Shown here: piece after piece, positions 1 through 10,118 of the stretch | Layout of the letters: each line of letters opens with the position of its first letter | How positions within the stretch are numbered: the first letter of the stretch is position 1 | NCBI RefSeq assembly: GCF_946902045.1 | Contig: NZ_OX336253.1 | Location: 1,178,001-1,242,000 of the forward strand | From: Neisseria sp. Marseille-Q5346 | GTDB lineage: Bacteria > Pseudomonadota > Gammaproteobacteria > Burkholderiales > Neisseriaceae | Reading direction: 5' to 3' | Length of the DNA stretch: 64,000 nucleotides | The notes under the pieces: model-generated | Told to the model about the DNA's origin: nothing | Databases searched by the model: none | Seen by the model: only the letters and a program-made list of their open reading frames with translations | Position numbers and translations under genes: made by a program

Positions 1-400
1 GATCGACGTGACCCACGCCTCCATGATGGCAGGTATCGAAGCGGTCAAACCCGGCGCTACCCTCGGCGATGTCGGCTATGCCTGCCAACAGGTTGCCGAA
101 AATGCCGGCTACTCCGTAGTACAGGAATTCTGCGGACACGGCATCGGCCGCGGTTTCCACGAAGCGCCTCAAGTAGTCCACTACGGCCGCAAAGGCGAGG
201 GTCTCGTCCTCAAACCGGGCATGATTTTTACCATCGAGCCGATGATCAACCAAGGCAAACGCCATCTGCGCATCCTGAACGACGGTTGGACAGTGGTCAC
301 CAAAGACCGCTCACTCTCCGCCCAGTGGGAACACGAAGTTTTGGTTACCGAAACCGGCTACGAAATCCTTACCATCAGCCCTGCCAGCGGTAAGCCTTAA
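1..400 (+). CDS. map: Type I methionine aminopeptidase, C-terminal part
   Basis: Removes the N-terminal methionine from nascent proteins in the cytoplasm. The gene is cut by the window edge and the reading frame is open from base 2. Visible are the metal-site segments GHGIGRGFHE and FTIEPMIN and the closing WEHEVLVTETGYEILT, which supply the conserved His and Glu metal ligands of the pita-bread fold. About 132 of roughly 260 residues are present. A DUS-pair terminator follows directly. Confidence 0.93.
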   Translation, partial: IDVTHASMMAGIEAVKPGATLGDVGYACQQVAENAGYSVVQEFCGHGIGRGFHEAPQVVHYGRKGEGLVLKPGMIFTIEPMINQGKRHLRILNDGWTVVTKDRSLSAQWEHEVLVTETGYEILTISPASGKP

Positions 401-413
401 CCTTGAAAAACTC

Positions 414-451
414 TTCAGGCCGTCTGAAAATACAGATTTAGACGGCCTGAA
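414..451. terminator. DUS inverted-pair terminator after map
   Basis: An AG-DUS (TTCAGGCCGTCTGAA) faces an imperfect inverted copy (TTAGACGGCCTGAA) across a short AT loop, followed by AATTTATT. This is the usual Neisseria arrangement for a rho-independent terminator. Confidence 0.75.
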
Positions 452-805
452 ATTTATTCGCATTCTCAACCTAGAAAACCGAATAAAAACTCGAAATTAA
501 GTTTTTATCCAAATTAAATTGTTTAATTATGTAAAAATTTGCTTACGCCATATTTAAGATAAACGCATAATTTAATGATTTATATAATGAAAATTTACCG
601 AAATAATGAATTAAGAAATATTTACACAAATTATGGCAGACAGCGGAAAACTTCTTTCGAATATACTGTCTAATTATCTAGATCAGTCATTTGCAATACG
701 CCCACATATCACCCCAAAAGCCTACAGGAAAAGGGATGCCGGCATTCTTGCAGACCCATTTTTATGCCTAGAGGCATGCAACAAATACCACAATAAGGAA
801 GATTC
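452..805. other. AT-rich intergenic region upstream of the HTH gene
   Basis: No coding frame is supported. The stretch is strongly AT-rich and has a TATAAT at 583-588, but the -35 region 17 bp before it is poor (TAAACG). It probably holds the promoter of the downstream regulator; no operator palindrome was recognised. Confidence 0.4.
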
Positions 806-1099
806 ATGAAATCGTTCGAAAAAATTGAAAACATCCGCGATATCCGTAAAAAACTCGGCCTGAACCAAATGGACTTCTGGAGCCGCATTGGTGTGACTCA
901 ATCCGGTGGTTCCCGTTACGAATCCGGCCGCAATATGCCTAAACCTGTACGCGAATTGCTGCGTTTGGTACACATCGAGCGCGTAGATTTGGCTAAAGTC
1001 AACCGTGATGACTTGGCCGTTGCGTCCTTACTGAAAAACCGCGACCCTGAGTTGTACGCTTCTCTGAAAAAAGAAGCCAAAGCCGACAAAGGCAAATAA
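806..1099 (+). CDS. Helix-turn-helix (XRE-like) DNA-binding protein
   Basis: A 97-residue protein preceded by an AAGGAA ribosome site. Residues 10-60 (IRDIRKKLGLNQMDFWSRIGVTQSGGSRYESGR) have the pattern of an XRE-type helix-turn-helix, with the LGLNQ...WSRIGVTQS pair of helices and a following Arg/Tyr-rich helix. The tail is lysine-rich. No effector domain is present, so it is likely a small regulator. It sits alone between two terminators; its target is not evident. Confidence 0.75.
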   Translation: MKSFEKIENIRDIRKKLGLNQMDFWSRIGVTQSGGSRYESGRNMPKPVRELLRLVHIERVDLAKVNRDDLAVASLLKNRDPELYASLKKEAKADKGK

Positions 1100-1110
1100 T
1101 CAAGCTATTC

Positions 1111-1147
1111 AAAAGGCCGTCTGAAACTCTTTTCAGACGGCCTTTTT
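1111..1147. terminator. DUS-pair bidirectional terminator
   Basis: AAAAGGCCGTCTGAAA, short loop, TTTCAGACGGCCTTTTT. It serves the HTH gene from the left and the convergent hydrolase gene from the right. Confidence 0.85.
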
Positions 1148-1192
1148 CCTTTCTACACCCTAAGGGCATGTCGCATACATGCCCTTTTCTAT

Positions 1193-2143
1193 TTACGGCT
1201 GATACTGTTTGAAATAGTCCAACACGGTTTGCGGCAGCCATTGCAGATTCAGACAGCCTTGATCGCGGCTGACAAAGCCGACATGACCGCCGTATGCCGG
1301 TTGCAGCAGCGTAACGGCCGAGGACACGTCCCGCCCGGTCGGCAGGGCTTCCGGCGGCAGGAAAGGGTCGTTGACGGCATTAAGCAACAGCAACGGCGTA
1401 TCCACGCCTTTCAGGAACGGTTTGCAGGAATTGCGGCGGTAGTAATCGTGGCGGTCAGCAAAACCGTGTAGCGGCGCGGTAAAGCGGTCGTCAAAATCGC
1501 CAAGCGTTTTGCAGTTTTGCTGGCTTAAGGCCGTCTGAAACCGGGGAATCGCTCGGGCTTTCGGCAACAGTGAATTTAAAAAATAGCGCGTGTAAATCAA
1601 GCGCGTCATGCCTTGGTCAAAACGCGTACCGGCCGCCACGGCATCAACCGGCGCGGAAACGACGGCAGAAGCGCGCGGAACGGCATTGCTGCCCTGCTCG
1701 CCCAAATATTTGGCCAAGGCATTGCCCCCCAAAGAAACGCCGACGGCGTAGATGGTTGAATAGCGTTGTGCCAGCGTGTTGAGCATAAAGGCGATTTCGG
1801 GCGTATCGCCGAGGTGGTAGAACACGGGCGCGGTGTTTGCTATGCCGCCGCAACTGCGGAAATGGGCAACCACGCCGTTCCAACCGCGCTGCTGTACGGC
1901 TTTCATCAATTCGACCGCGTAATGGCTCTCGCTGCTGCCTTCCAGTCCGTGGAACAAAACCACTAACGGCGCATCGGGGTCGGCGCTGTCGACAAAATCG
2001 TAGGCAACTTGGGTTTTGCCAGTACTGTCGGGCAGAAGCTCACGGCGGTAGTCGGGCGCTTTGCCTTGCAGCAACTTGGCAAACAGGGTGTCGGCATGGC
2101 CGTTTCTGAGCCAATAAGGCGTGTTGGGTGAACGTGTATTCAT
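1193..2143 (-). CDS. YheT-like alpha/beta hydrolase
   Basis: A 316-residue protein of the COG0429/YheT hydrolase group. The start WLRNGHADTL is typical of the family. An oxyanion-type segment (LFHGLEGSS) is followed by the nucleophile elbow GVSLGGNALAKYLGEQG and by late Asp and His residues (NAVNDPFLPPEAL, YGGHVGFV) that complete a Ser-Asp-His triad. Physiological substrate is unknown; relatives act as esterases or lipases. The PAP2 gene lies just upstream on the same strand (12 bp), so co-transcription is likely. Confidence 0.85.
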   Translation of the reverse strand: MNTRSPNTPYWLRNGHADTLFAKLLQGKAPDYRRELLPDSTGKTQVAYDFVDSADPDAPLVVLFHGLEGSSESHYAVELMKAVQQRGWNGVVAHFRSCGGIANTAPVFYHLGDTPEIAFMLNTLAQRYSTIYAVGVSLGGNALAKYLGEQGSNAVPRASAVVSAPVDAVAAGTRFDQGMTRLIYTRYFLNSLLPKARAIPRFQTALSQQNCKTLGDFDDRFTAPLHGFADRHDYYRRNSCKPFLKGVDTPLLLLNAVNDPFLPPEALPTGRDVSSAVTLLQPAYGGHVGFVSRDQGCLNLQWLPQTVLDYFKQYQP

Positions 2144-2155
2144 GATTCGTTTCTT

Positions 2156-2782
2156 CTATTTTTCAGACGGCCTGAAGATGAGCATATACACCAGCAAGGC
2201 AGTCAGCGTGCCGTTTGTCCAGCCTGCCCAAACATCGGTGGGATAATGCACGCCCAAATAAATGCGTGAAAACCCGGTCAACAGGGCAAAGGAAATACCG
2301 CCTATCCAAGCGGCGCGGCGGTAGCGCGTGCGGCGGCAAAGCAATATCAACATGACGGCAATGGCGGCGGAAAACGTACTGTGGCCGCTGGGGAAGGAAA
2401 AATTGCTCTCCTCAATCAGGCGCGGCCAAAGCAGCGGGCGTTCGCGGGCAAACCAAACCTTCACAATCAGCATGTTCAAAGTCGGCACCAATGCCGCCAA
2501 CACGCAAAACAGTGCTTCGCGCTTCTTATCGGCAAAATACAGGGCTGCGGCGACTGCGCCGATCAGCGGCACGGCAATCGCGGTTTTGCCCAGATAGTGC
2601 AACACGGTGGCAATCGGATCAAACCATGTGCCTGCGTGAGCATGGACGGCGTGCATCAGCGGCGGCTCGAAAGCGAAGCCGCCATATTGCGCCAGCCAAA
2701 TGCCGATGATGAGGGTCGGCGGCAAAAACAGCAAAGAGGCAAAAGTCAGTACGCGTCTGGATTGGGCCGGAGACAAGTGCAT
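2156..2782 (-). CDS. PAP2-family membrane phosphatase
   Basis: The start is placed at the ATG at 2780-2782, which overlaps the stop of the upstream gene (TAATG) and gives 208 residues. A longer form reading from 2845 would run through the end of the neighbour. All three phosphatase motifs of the PAP2/acid phosphatase superfamily are visible: KVWFARERP, PSGHS and SRIYLGVHYPTDVWAG (SR-x5-H-x3-D). Five or six hydrophobic segments place it in the inner membrane. Likely substrates are lipid pyrophosphates such as undecaprenyl-PP or phosphatidic acid; which one cannot be told. Confidence 0.85.
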   Translation of the reverse strand: MHLSPAQSRRVLTFASLLFLPPTLIIGIWLAQYGGFAFEPPLMHAVHAHAGTWFDPIATVLHYLGKTAIAVPLIGAVAAALYFADKKREALFCVLAALVPTLNMLIVKVWFARERPLLWPRLIEESNFSFPSGHSTFSAAIAVMLILLCRRTRYRRAAWIGGISFALLTGFSRIYLGVHYPTDVWAGWTNGTLTALLVYMLIFRPSEK

Positions 2783-3582
2783 TATTCCACCGTTTCTTTC
2801 AAAGTCGCGCCAATCGCCTGCAAACCCTGCAACGCATCTTCCCACGCCGTATCCAACAAGCGGCAGGCCTCGCCTTCCGCTTTGATGCCGAACTCGATAT
2901 GCGGCGGAGTATAACGGCCGTCTGAATCGGTACGCCCCACGGTGGGCAGGCTGTACGAACGGATACCGGCGTAGGTACGCTCAAGATGTTCCATAATCGG
3001 CGTAATGCGCGACTCGGGTTGGTCGAACACATACACGCTGCGGCTGCCGCGTTCGGTTTGGTTGAAGCGGTCGGCGTAATAAGTTTCCAATACCCATTCA
3101 GCCATCGGGTGCGCCATCACGGGGAAACCGGGGAAGAAATAATGCTCACGGATGGAAAATCCGGCGATGTTGTTGAACGGATTGGGCACCAATTCCGCGC
3201 CTTCGGGAAAATCCGCCATCTTCAGGCGTTGGGCGTGTTCGGGAGCGTCAAGCGGCTCGCCGCGTTTAAGGGTAACGGCTTCGATGAACTTGGCGGCTTC
3301 GGGATGGCGGACGACGGGCAAATCCAAGGCGGCGGCGGCAGCTTGGCGCGTGTGGTCGTCAGGCGTAGAACCGATACCGCCGGTAACGAAAGTCGGCAGG
3401 CCGTCTGAAAAACTGCGGCGCAGTTGTTTGACCAGCAAATCGGGTTCGTCAGGCAGATATTGCACCTGATTGAGCTTCAGCCCGTGCGATTCCAATAAAG
3501 ATTTAAAAAAGGCGAAATGCTTGTCTTGACGGCTGCCATGCAGGATTTCATCGCCAATGATAATAAGGTTAAAAGCGTTCAT
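2782..3582 (-). CDS. CinA/MoaB-like molybdopterin-binding domain protein
   Basis: 266 residues with the MoCF-biosynthesis fold at the N-terminus: NLIIIGDEILHGSRQDKH and TFVTGGIGSTPDDHTRQAAA match the CinA N-terminal/MoaB signature. The C-terminal nicotinamide-nucleotide amidase domain of full CinA is absent, so the name competence-damage protein would be by family only. Its stop overlaps the start of the PAP2 gene, indicating translational coupling. Confidence 0.8.
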   Translation of the reverse strand: MNAFNLIIIGDEILHGSRQDKHFAFFKSLLESHGLKLNQVQYLPDEPDLLVKQLRRSFSDGLPTFVTGGIGSTPDDHTRQAAAAALDLPVVRHPEAAKFIEAVTLKRGEPLDAPEHAQRLKMADFPEGAELVPNPFNNIAGFSIREHYFFPGFPVMAHPMAEWVLETYYADRFNQTERGSRSVYVFDQPESRITPIMEHLERTYAGIRSYSLPTVGRTDSDGRYTPPHIEFGIKAEGEACRLLDTAWEDALQGLQAIGATLKETVE

Positions 3583-3628
3583 GATGAGGTTTCTTTAATA
3601 CGGCCCTCCAAACATTCAGACGGCCTAA

Positions 3629-3657
3629 TTGCTGACAATGTATTCCATTTATAAGAT
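3629..3657 (+). promoter_or_regulatory. Putative sigma-70 promoter of argG
   Basis: TTGCTG at 3629-3634 and TAAGAT at 3652-3657 with a 17-bp spacer, about 36 bp ahead of the argG start. No arginine-repressor box was recognised. Confidence 0.5.
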
Positions 3658-3659
3658 AA

Positions 3660-5036
<1,377 letters not shown>

Positions 5037-5040
5037 AATC

Positions 5041-5067
5041 AGGGGGCTTTAAAGCCCCCTTATTTTT
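5041..5067 (+). terminator. Rho-independent terminator of argG
   Basis: AGGGGGCTTTAAAGCCCCCT followed by TATTTTT: a perfect GC-rich stem with a T-run and no DUS. Confidence 0.9.
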
Positions 5068-5078
5068 AAAGGAATAAA

Positions 5079-5294
5079 ATGAAAGAATATAAGGCCGTCA
5101 TTTATCAAGAGAACCTGCTGTCCAGTTTGGTTTTCGGCAGCGCCAAAATCAATCCGGTCAAATTCAGCGATTTCCTCAATAGCCATGCTTCGCAAGGTTG
5201 GAAAGTCGTTACCATGGAAAAAGACCAGCGCCGCATGCTGCTGTTTTTCGTGCGTGAAGCCTACGTCGTCATTTTGGAAAAAGAACGTGTTTAA
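5079..5294 (+). CDS. DUF4177-type small protein
   Basis: 71 residues. The pattern MKEYKAVIYQEN...FSDFLNSHASQGWKVVTMEKD...FFVREAYVVILEKE matches the DUF4177 family: a short alpha-beta protein with the conserved GW after the helix. Function unknown. The start is preceded by AAAGGA. Confidence 0.75.
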   Translation: MKEYKAVIYQENLLSSLVFGSAKINPVKFSDFLNSHASQGWKVVTMEKDQRRMLLFFVREAYVVILEKERV

Positions 5295-5339
5295 ACTCGG
5301 CGTCTATGCCTGTCTCGGATTGTTCGGAAGATTGGAGCC

Positions 5340-5936
5340 ATGACAATCAACGATTTTTGGAACATCATTGATCAAGCACGTCCTGAATCTCGCAATATTG
5401 GGGAATTCAACCAAAACTTGAATCGGTTATTGGAATCTTTACCAGATGAGGATTTATTATATTTCGATTATTTCTTTAAGATGTACGAATGCACAATTAT
5501 TGCCAGTCCCAATAGATTAATTTGGTCTGCGCTATCTTTGGTGTACGGTGGTAAGCATAAATACAATACTTATGGCTTTGCAGCTTGGCTGATTTTGCAA
5601 GGTAAAAGCCACTATCTTGCTGTTTTACATGATGCCGATCGGCTGGCTGATACTGAAGCTACTCAAAACTATTGCAGTGGTAACTTGAAGGGGCATGAGC
5701 ATGAGTTTCCTGAACAACGTTACTTGGCAGGCAGAATATACAGCAAGAGAAACCGCATCGGTATTCGCGCATTCGAAAAAACTACTAAAGAATTCGCCCC
5801 AAAAGCCAACACAGAGTGGCAAAAAATCGAACAGCAAGAATTAAACTCTCCCACCTTTCAGTCCAATAGAAATTGGACACTGGAAGATCTTGCCGTGATA
5901 CTACCCAATACCTATCAAAAATATATATGTGTATGA
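5340..5936 (+). CDS. DUF4240 domain protein
   Basis: 198 residues beginning MTINDFWNIIDQAR, the hallmark opening of DUF4240, with the conserved LLYFDYFFKMYE and YGFAAWLILQGK segments. Relatives are often encoded next to toxin or immunity genes, but no function is established. The ATG overlaps the TGA of an 18-codon GTG frame (5287-5343) that also overlaps the DUF4177 stop. Composition is somewhat lower in GC than argG. Confidence 0.7.
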   Translation: MTINDFWNIIDQARPESRNIGEFNQNLNRLLESLPDEDLLYFDYFFKMYECTIIASPNRLIWSALSLVYGGKHKYNTYGFAAWLILQGKSHYLAVLHDADRLADTEATQNYCSGNLKGHEHEFPEQRYLAGRIYSKRNRIGIRAFEKTTKEFAPKANTEWQKIEQQELNSPTFQSNRNWTLEDLAVILPNTYQKYICV

Positions 5937-6052
5937 ATGTACAATTAAATACATATCCGAAAAGAAAATGAAAGACGACGGATTTATCAACTGATACCGC
6001 TTTAAAAACACCCTATTTTGAAAACTTGACGCAACATCCTTGTTTAATAGAC

Positions 6053-6087
6053 AAGGCCGTCTGAAATGTAAGTTTCAGACGGCCTGA
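6053..6087. terminator. DUS-pair terminator
   Basis: AAGGCCGTCTGAAA, loop TGTAAG, TTTCAGACGGCCTGATT. Placed between the DUF4240 and DUF3290 genes. Confidence 0.7.
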
Positions 6088-6114
6088 TTACCCTCCTCAA
6101 AGCTAACGAATACC

Positions 6115-6564
6115 ATGAAATTCTTTTCTCACTTTTATCTTGAAAACCATATGTATTTCCACGACTACTTGAAATACGTCCTGATTTTCGCCGCCCTCGT
6201 CATCCTCCTGCTCGCCGTATCGCAATACCTGCGCCACCGCATGGACACCAAATACCGCGACCTGAGCATTATTGCGCTGTTGTTGCTCATCCTCATCTGC
6301 GGCACGCAATATCTTTCGTACAGCGAGCGTCAAAACTTTGCCGCCGATACTTCGCGCATGGTGGGTTTTCTCAATGCCTTGATTGAAAACCAAAAAGTTG
6401 AAAAACAAGACATCATCGTCAACAGCACGCGTCTGTTCAACGGCATGATTATCGGCATCAAAAACCAATACTACGAAGTCCATTTCAATCAAGACTTCTC
6501 CGCCTACACGCTGACGCCCATCAATTTGGTCAACAACAATATCGAACTCATCGATAAAGAATAA
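6115..6564 (+). CDS. DUF3290 membrane protein (YetF partner)
   Basis: 149 residues with two hydrophobic segments (about 22-40 and 55-67) and a soluble C-terminal domain ending TPINLVNNNIELIDK. The family is regularly found directly upstream of DUF421/YetF proteins, as here, with 14 bp between them. Function unknown; likely a membrane-anchored partner of the next gene product. Confidence 0.75.
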   Translation: MKFFSHFYLENHMYFHDYLKYVLIFAALVILLLAVSQYLRHRMDTKYRDLSIIALLLLILICGTQYLSYSERQNFAADTSRMVGFLNALIENQKVEKQDIIVNSTRLFNGMIIGIKNQYYEVHFNQDFSAYTLTPINLVNNNIELIDKE

Positions 6565-6578
6565 CAGGATACACACAC

Positions 6579-7211
6579 ATGGAAGCATACTCCCTGCTCG
6601 CCCTCAAACTGCTGATGGGTTTTTTAGGTTTGATTTTGCAAATCAACCTCTTAGGCAAAGGCAACCTCGCGCCGACCTCCGCCATGGATCAAGTACAAAA
6701 CTTTGTACTCGGCGGCATCATCGGCGGCCTGATTTACAGCGACAGCGTCGGCCTGTTGCAATTTTTCCTCGTACTGATTTTGTGGACGTTGTTGGTCTTA
6801 AGCCTGAAATTCATCAAAAACCACAACCACTGGGTCAAATCCGTGATTGACGGTAAATCCGTTTGGATCATCGTCAACGGCGAAGTCCAAGCAGAAGAAT
6901 GTATGAAAAACGGCATCAGCGCGCACGACCTCATGTTCAAACTCCGCGCCGCCGGCATCTACGAAATCTCTGCCGTCAAACGTGCCGTGATGGAACAAAA
7001 CGGCCAGCTCGCCGTCATTAAGTACGGCGACGAAAGCCTGCGCTATCCACTGATTACAGACGGCCAAGTCGACCCCGACATCCTCGAAATCATTAAGCGT
7101 GATGAAGAATGGTTGCAACAGGAACTCGACCGCCTCCACCTTGAAGCCTCGCAAGTCTATATCGGCGAATACATAGACGGAAAATTGGTGGCACACCCTT
7201 ATCCTTCTTGA
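6579..7211 (+). CDS. DUF421 / YetF-family membrane protein
   Basis: 210 residues: three N-terminal transmembrane segments and then the YetF soluble domain (VIDGKSVWIIVNGEVQAEECMKNGISAHDLMFKLRAAGIYEISAVKRAVMEQNGQLAVI). This is the family's typical order. Some YetF relatives act as phosphatidylserine decarboxylases or spore proteins, but the role in Neisseria is not known. It is co-transcribed with the DUF3290 gene. Confidence 0.8.
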   Translation: MEAYSLLALKLLMGFLGLILQINLLGKGNLAPTSAMDQVQNFVLGGIIGGLIYSDSVGLLQFFLVLILWTLLVLSLKFIKNHNHWVKSVIDGKSVWIIVNGEVQAEECMKNGISAHDLMFKLRAAGIYEISAVKRAVMEQNGQLAVIKYGDESLRYPLITDGQVDPDILEIIKRDEEWLQQELDRLHLEASQVYIGEYIDGKLVAHPYPS

Positions 7212-7222
7212 TTTGAAAATAG

Positions 7223-7259
7223 CAGGCCGTCTGAAACCTTAATTTCAGACGGCCTTTTT
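7223..7259. terminator. DUS-pair bidirectional terminator
   Basis: AGGCCGTCTGAAA, loop, TTTCAGACGGCCTTTTT between the convergent YetF and DUF488 genes. Confidence 0.85.
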
Positions 7260-7283
7260 GTATTCAGCCCAAATACTGATTTT

Positions 7284-7655
7284 TTAATCGCGATATTCAA
7301 ACCTTGCACCCAAAAATTGAGCCAGTGCGGAGACGTGGGAATGTCGAGGGTCTTTGATGGCGGTCAGCAACAAGATATTGCCGTGTTGTTTTTCCAAATC
7401 CAGCAGCCGCTTGATGGCGGCTTGCTCCGTATCGCCATGCAGCTCTTCATGATAACGGCTGACAAAACCGTCGAAATTTTGAGCCGGATTTTCGTGATAC
7501 CAGCGGCGCAGGTTTGCACTGGGCGTAATGTCTTTCAGCCAGAGCGCAGTGGCAAAAACCTCTTTGCGGACGCCGCGCGGATAGAGGCGGTCGATAAAGA
7601 CGGCGGTTTGTTTAGAATCGGGTTGATAGGCGTAAATGCGCTGTACGGTAAACAT
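7284..7655 (-). CDS. DUF488 family protein (YeaO-like)
   Basis: 123 residues. DRLYPRGVRKE corresponds to the DRLWPRG signature, and LRRWYHENPAQNFDGFVSRYHEEL and LLLTAIKDPRHSHVSALAQFL follow the family order. Function is unknown; the fold is compact alpha/beta. The next gene upstream is separated by a terminator, so it is its own unit. Confidence 0.8.
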   Translation of the reverse strand: MFTVQRIYAYQPDSKQTAVFIDRLYPRGVRKEVFATALWLKDITPSANLRRWYHENPAQNFDGFVSRYHEELHGDTEQAAIKRLLDLEKQHGNILLLTAIKDPRHSHVSALAQFLGARFEYRD

Positions 7656-7677
7656 TTTTTCTCGTCTCCAATGGATT

Positions 7678-7706
7678 CAGGCCGTCTGAAAATTCAGACG
7701 GCCTGA
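7678..7706. terminator. DUS-pair terminator of trpC
   Basis: TCAGGCCGTCTGAAAATTCAGACGGCCTGA: two DUS copies almost back to back. Confidence 0.7.
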
Positions 7707-7719
7707 TGTTTTTTAGGGT

Positions 7720-8502
7720 TTAAAACAGTTTTTTGACTTCGGCTTCGATGTCGTCGGCACGCATAAAGGTTTCGCCGATCAGGAAAGTATGCACGCCGTG
7801 GCCGCGCATGAAATCGACGTCTTCTTTGTTGCGGATGCCGCTTTCGGTTACAACGGTTTTGCCGTTCAATTCAGGCAAGAGGTCGAGGGTTTGTTGCAGG
7901 GTCACTTCAAACGTACGCAGGTTGCGGTTGTTGACGCCCCACAACGGCGTGGTCATGTTGCGGCATTTTTCCAGCTCGGACGCATCGTGCAACTCCAACA
8001 AGACAGTCATGCCCAATTCGTGGGCAACGGCTTCAAAACGCTCAAGCTGCTCGGCTTCCAATGCGGCGGCAATCAGAAGAATCGCATCCGCACCCCACGC
8101 GCGCGCCTGATAAATTTGGTATTCGTCGATGATAAAGTCTTTACGCAAGACCGGCAGCGCCACGGCCGCACGCGCCTGTTTCAAATACTCGGGCGAGCCT
8201 TGGAAATAAGGTTCGTCCGTCAATACGGACAAGCAGGCCGCACCCGCTTTTTCATAGGCAACAGCGATTTCGGCAGGATGAAAATCAGGACGGATCAGGC
8301 CTTTGCTCGGGCTGGCTTTTTTGACTTCGGCAATAATGGCAGGCAGATTCTGCGCGTGTTTTTCACGGATCGAGCCGATAAAGCTGCGAACCGGCGCAGC
8401 AGCCTGCGCTTGGGTTTTGATGTCTTCCAAGGAAACGGCGGCTTTTTGGGCGGCCACTTCTTCTGCTTTGGTGGCAAGGATTTTGTTGAGAATATCGGTC
8501 AT
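7720..8502 (-). CDS. trpC: Indole-3-glycerol phosphate synthase
   Basis: Closes the indole ring in tryptophan synthesis. The 260-residue TIM barrel shows [26 protein letters not shown] (catalytic Lys region), [58 protein letters not shown] and [12 protein letters not shown]. It stands alone, as trp genes are scattered in Neisseria. A monofunctional form, not fused to trpF. Confidence 0.96.
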   Translation of the reverse strand: MTDILNKILATKAEEVAAQKAAVSLEDIKTQAQAAAPVRSFIGSIREKHAQNLPAIIAEVKKASPSKGLIRPDFHPAEIAVAYEKAGAACLSVLTDEPYFQGSPEYLKQARAAVALPVLRKDFIIDEYQIYQARAWGADAILLIAAALEAEQLERFEAVAHELGMTVLLELHDASELEKCRNMTTPLWGVNNRNLRTFEVTLQQTLDLLPELNGKTVVTESGIRNKEDVDFMRGHGVHTFLIGETFMRADDIEAEVKKLF

Positions 8503-8601
8503 GGCGTTTTTCTATTGGGGCTGATTTTCGGATTTGAATCGTGCAACATGCTGACGAAGATTAGATTTCAGACGGCCTGAATGCCGCTATTTTAATGGTT
8601 T

Positions 8602-8630
8602 GAAAAAAGGCGGGCAAGAATGCCCGCCTT
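8602..8630 (-). terminator. Rho-independent terminator of mqo
   Basis: On the minus strand a 9-bp GC stem (AGGCGGGCA / TGCCCGCCT) with a 4-base loop is followed by a run of six T. Not DUS-derived. Confidence 0.85.
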
Positions 8631-8645
8631 TGTGTCTGCTTCAAT

Positions 8646-10118
8646 TTAGTGATGAATGCCCAAAACGGACGCGTTGTGGCTGATGATTTCGTCCGCCAAA
8701 GTCGGATTGTCGTTCAGCTTGATACCGTAGCCGGGCACCAATTCTTTCAGACGGCCTGACCATGATTCGGCATGATCTGGGAAGCATTGGTTGATCAGCT
8801 TAATCATCAAAGGTACGGCGGTTGATGCGCCTGGGGACGCGCCCAGCAATGCGGCCAGCGAGCCGTCGGCATGAGCGACGATTTCGGTACCAAATTGGAG
8901 TACGCCGCCTTTTTTCGGGTCTTTTTTGATGATTTGTACGCGTTGACCGGCGGTAATCAGTTCCCAATCGTCAGGATTGGCTTCCGGATAATACTCTAAG
9001 AGCGAAGTGAAGCGTTCTTCTTTGGTTTTACGCAATTCGCCCAAGAGGTATTTGGTCAGCGGCATATTAGCCCAACCGGCGCGGAGCATAGGATAGAGGT
9101 TGTCCATGTGGATGGACATCGGCAAATCCATGAGCGAGCCTTGTTTGAGGAAGTTGGGACGGAAGCCTGCATACGGGCCGAACATCAAATGGCGTTGGCC
9201 GTCCACGTTGCGGGTATCCAAATGCGGAACGGACATAGGGGGCGCGCCGACGGAGGCTTGGCCGTACACTTTGGCGTTGTGTTGCGCGGCCGTTTCGGGA
9301 TTGCTGTTGCGGAAGAAGAGGCCGGAAACCGGAAAGCCGCCGTAGCCTTTGCCTTCGGGGATACCAGATTTTTGCAGCAGGGTCAGTGCACCGCCGCCTG
9401 CGCCGAGGAAGACGAAACGGGTGCGGAGTGTCAACGGGTCGTCATCGTCTTTGGTGCTGCTGGTTTTCAGCACCCATGCGCCGTCCGATTCGCGGTTGAG
9501 GTCGTCGACATGACGGTTGAATTTGATTTTTACGCCTTTGTCGCTCAAGTATTTGACCATCTGGCGGGTCAGGCTGCCGAAATCGACGTCTGTGCCTTCG
9601 GCGGAGTAGTTGGCGGCGATGGATTGGTTTTCATCACGGCCGTTGACAACCAGCGGCGCCCATTCGGCAATTTTGGCGCGGTCGGTAGAAAACTCCATTT
9701 TTTCAAAGAGTTTTTGGTTTTTGAACACGTCGAAACGTTTTTGCAGATAACTGCAATGGTCGGCGTTCATCACCAGCGACATATGGGGAACGGAATTGAT
9801 GAAAGTGCGGTCGGTCAGTTTGCCTTCTTCGACCAAAGTCGCCCAAAATTGGCGGCTGATATGGAATTGTTCGGCAATATTGAGGGCGCGTGTCGGATCG
9901 ATCGTGCCGTCGGCAGTCAGGGGCGCATAGTTCAATTCACACAGCGCAGAGTGTCCCGTACCGGCATTGTTCCATGCATTTGATGATTCCAACGCTACAT
10001 CTTCCAAGCGTTCGATCAGGGTGATTTCCCAAGATGGTTCGAGTTCTTTGAGCAATACGCCCAAAGTGGCGCTCATAATGCCGCCGCCTACTAATACGAC
10101 ATCGGTTGCTTCAGCCAT
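8646..10118 (-). CDS. mqo: Malate:quinone oxidoreductase
   Basis: FAD-dependent, membrane-associated oxidation of malate to oxaloacetate with electron transfer to quinone; it replaces or assists NAD-malate dehydrogenase in the TCA cycle. The start is set at the ATG 10116-10118, since AGGAGT lies 7 bases upstream. An in-frame ATG at 10145 lacks such a site. The 490 residues begin MAEATDVVLVGGGIMSATLG (FAD-binding GxGGxxSA pattern) and include the family segments LERLEDVALESSNAWNNAGTGHSALCELNY and HLMFGPYAGFRPNFLKQGS. Confidence 0.95.
   Translation of the reverse strand: MAEATDVVLVGGGIMSATLGVLLKELEPSWEITLIERLEDVALESSNAWNNAGTGHSALCELNYAPLTADGTIDPTRALNIAEQFHISRQFWATLVEEGKLTDRTFINSVPHMSLVMNADHCSYLQKRFDVFKNQKLFEKMEFSTDRAKIAEWAPLVVNGRDENQSIAANYSAEGTDVDFGSLTRQMVKYLSDKGVKIKFNRHVDDLNRESDGAWVLKTSSTKDDDDPLTLRTRFVFLGAGGGALTLLQKSGIPEGKGYGGFPVSGLFFRNSNPETAAQHNAKVYGQASVGAPPMSVPHLDTRNVDGQRHLMFGPYAGFRPNFLKQGSLMDLPMSIHMDNLYPMLRAGWANMPLTKYLLGELRKTKEERFTSLLEYYPEANPDDWELITAGQRVQIIKKDPKKGGVLQFGTEIVAHADGSLAALLGASPGASTAVPLMIKLINQCFPDHAESWSGRLKELVPGYGIKLNDNPTLADEIISHNASVLGIHH

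Noticed and set aside
2783..2845. Extended PAP2 start with 21 additional residues
   Set aside because: It would run inside the CinA-like gene; the TAATG overlap gives a better start.
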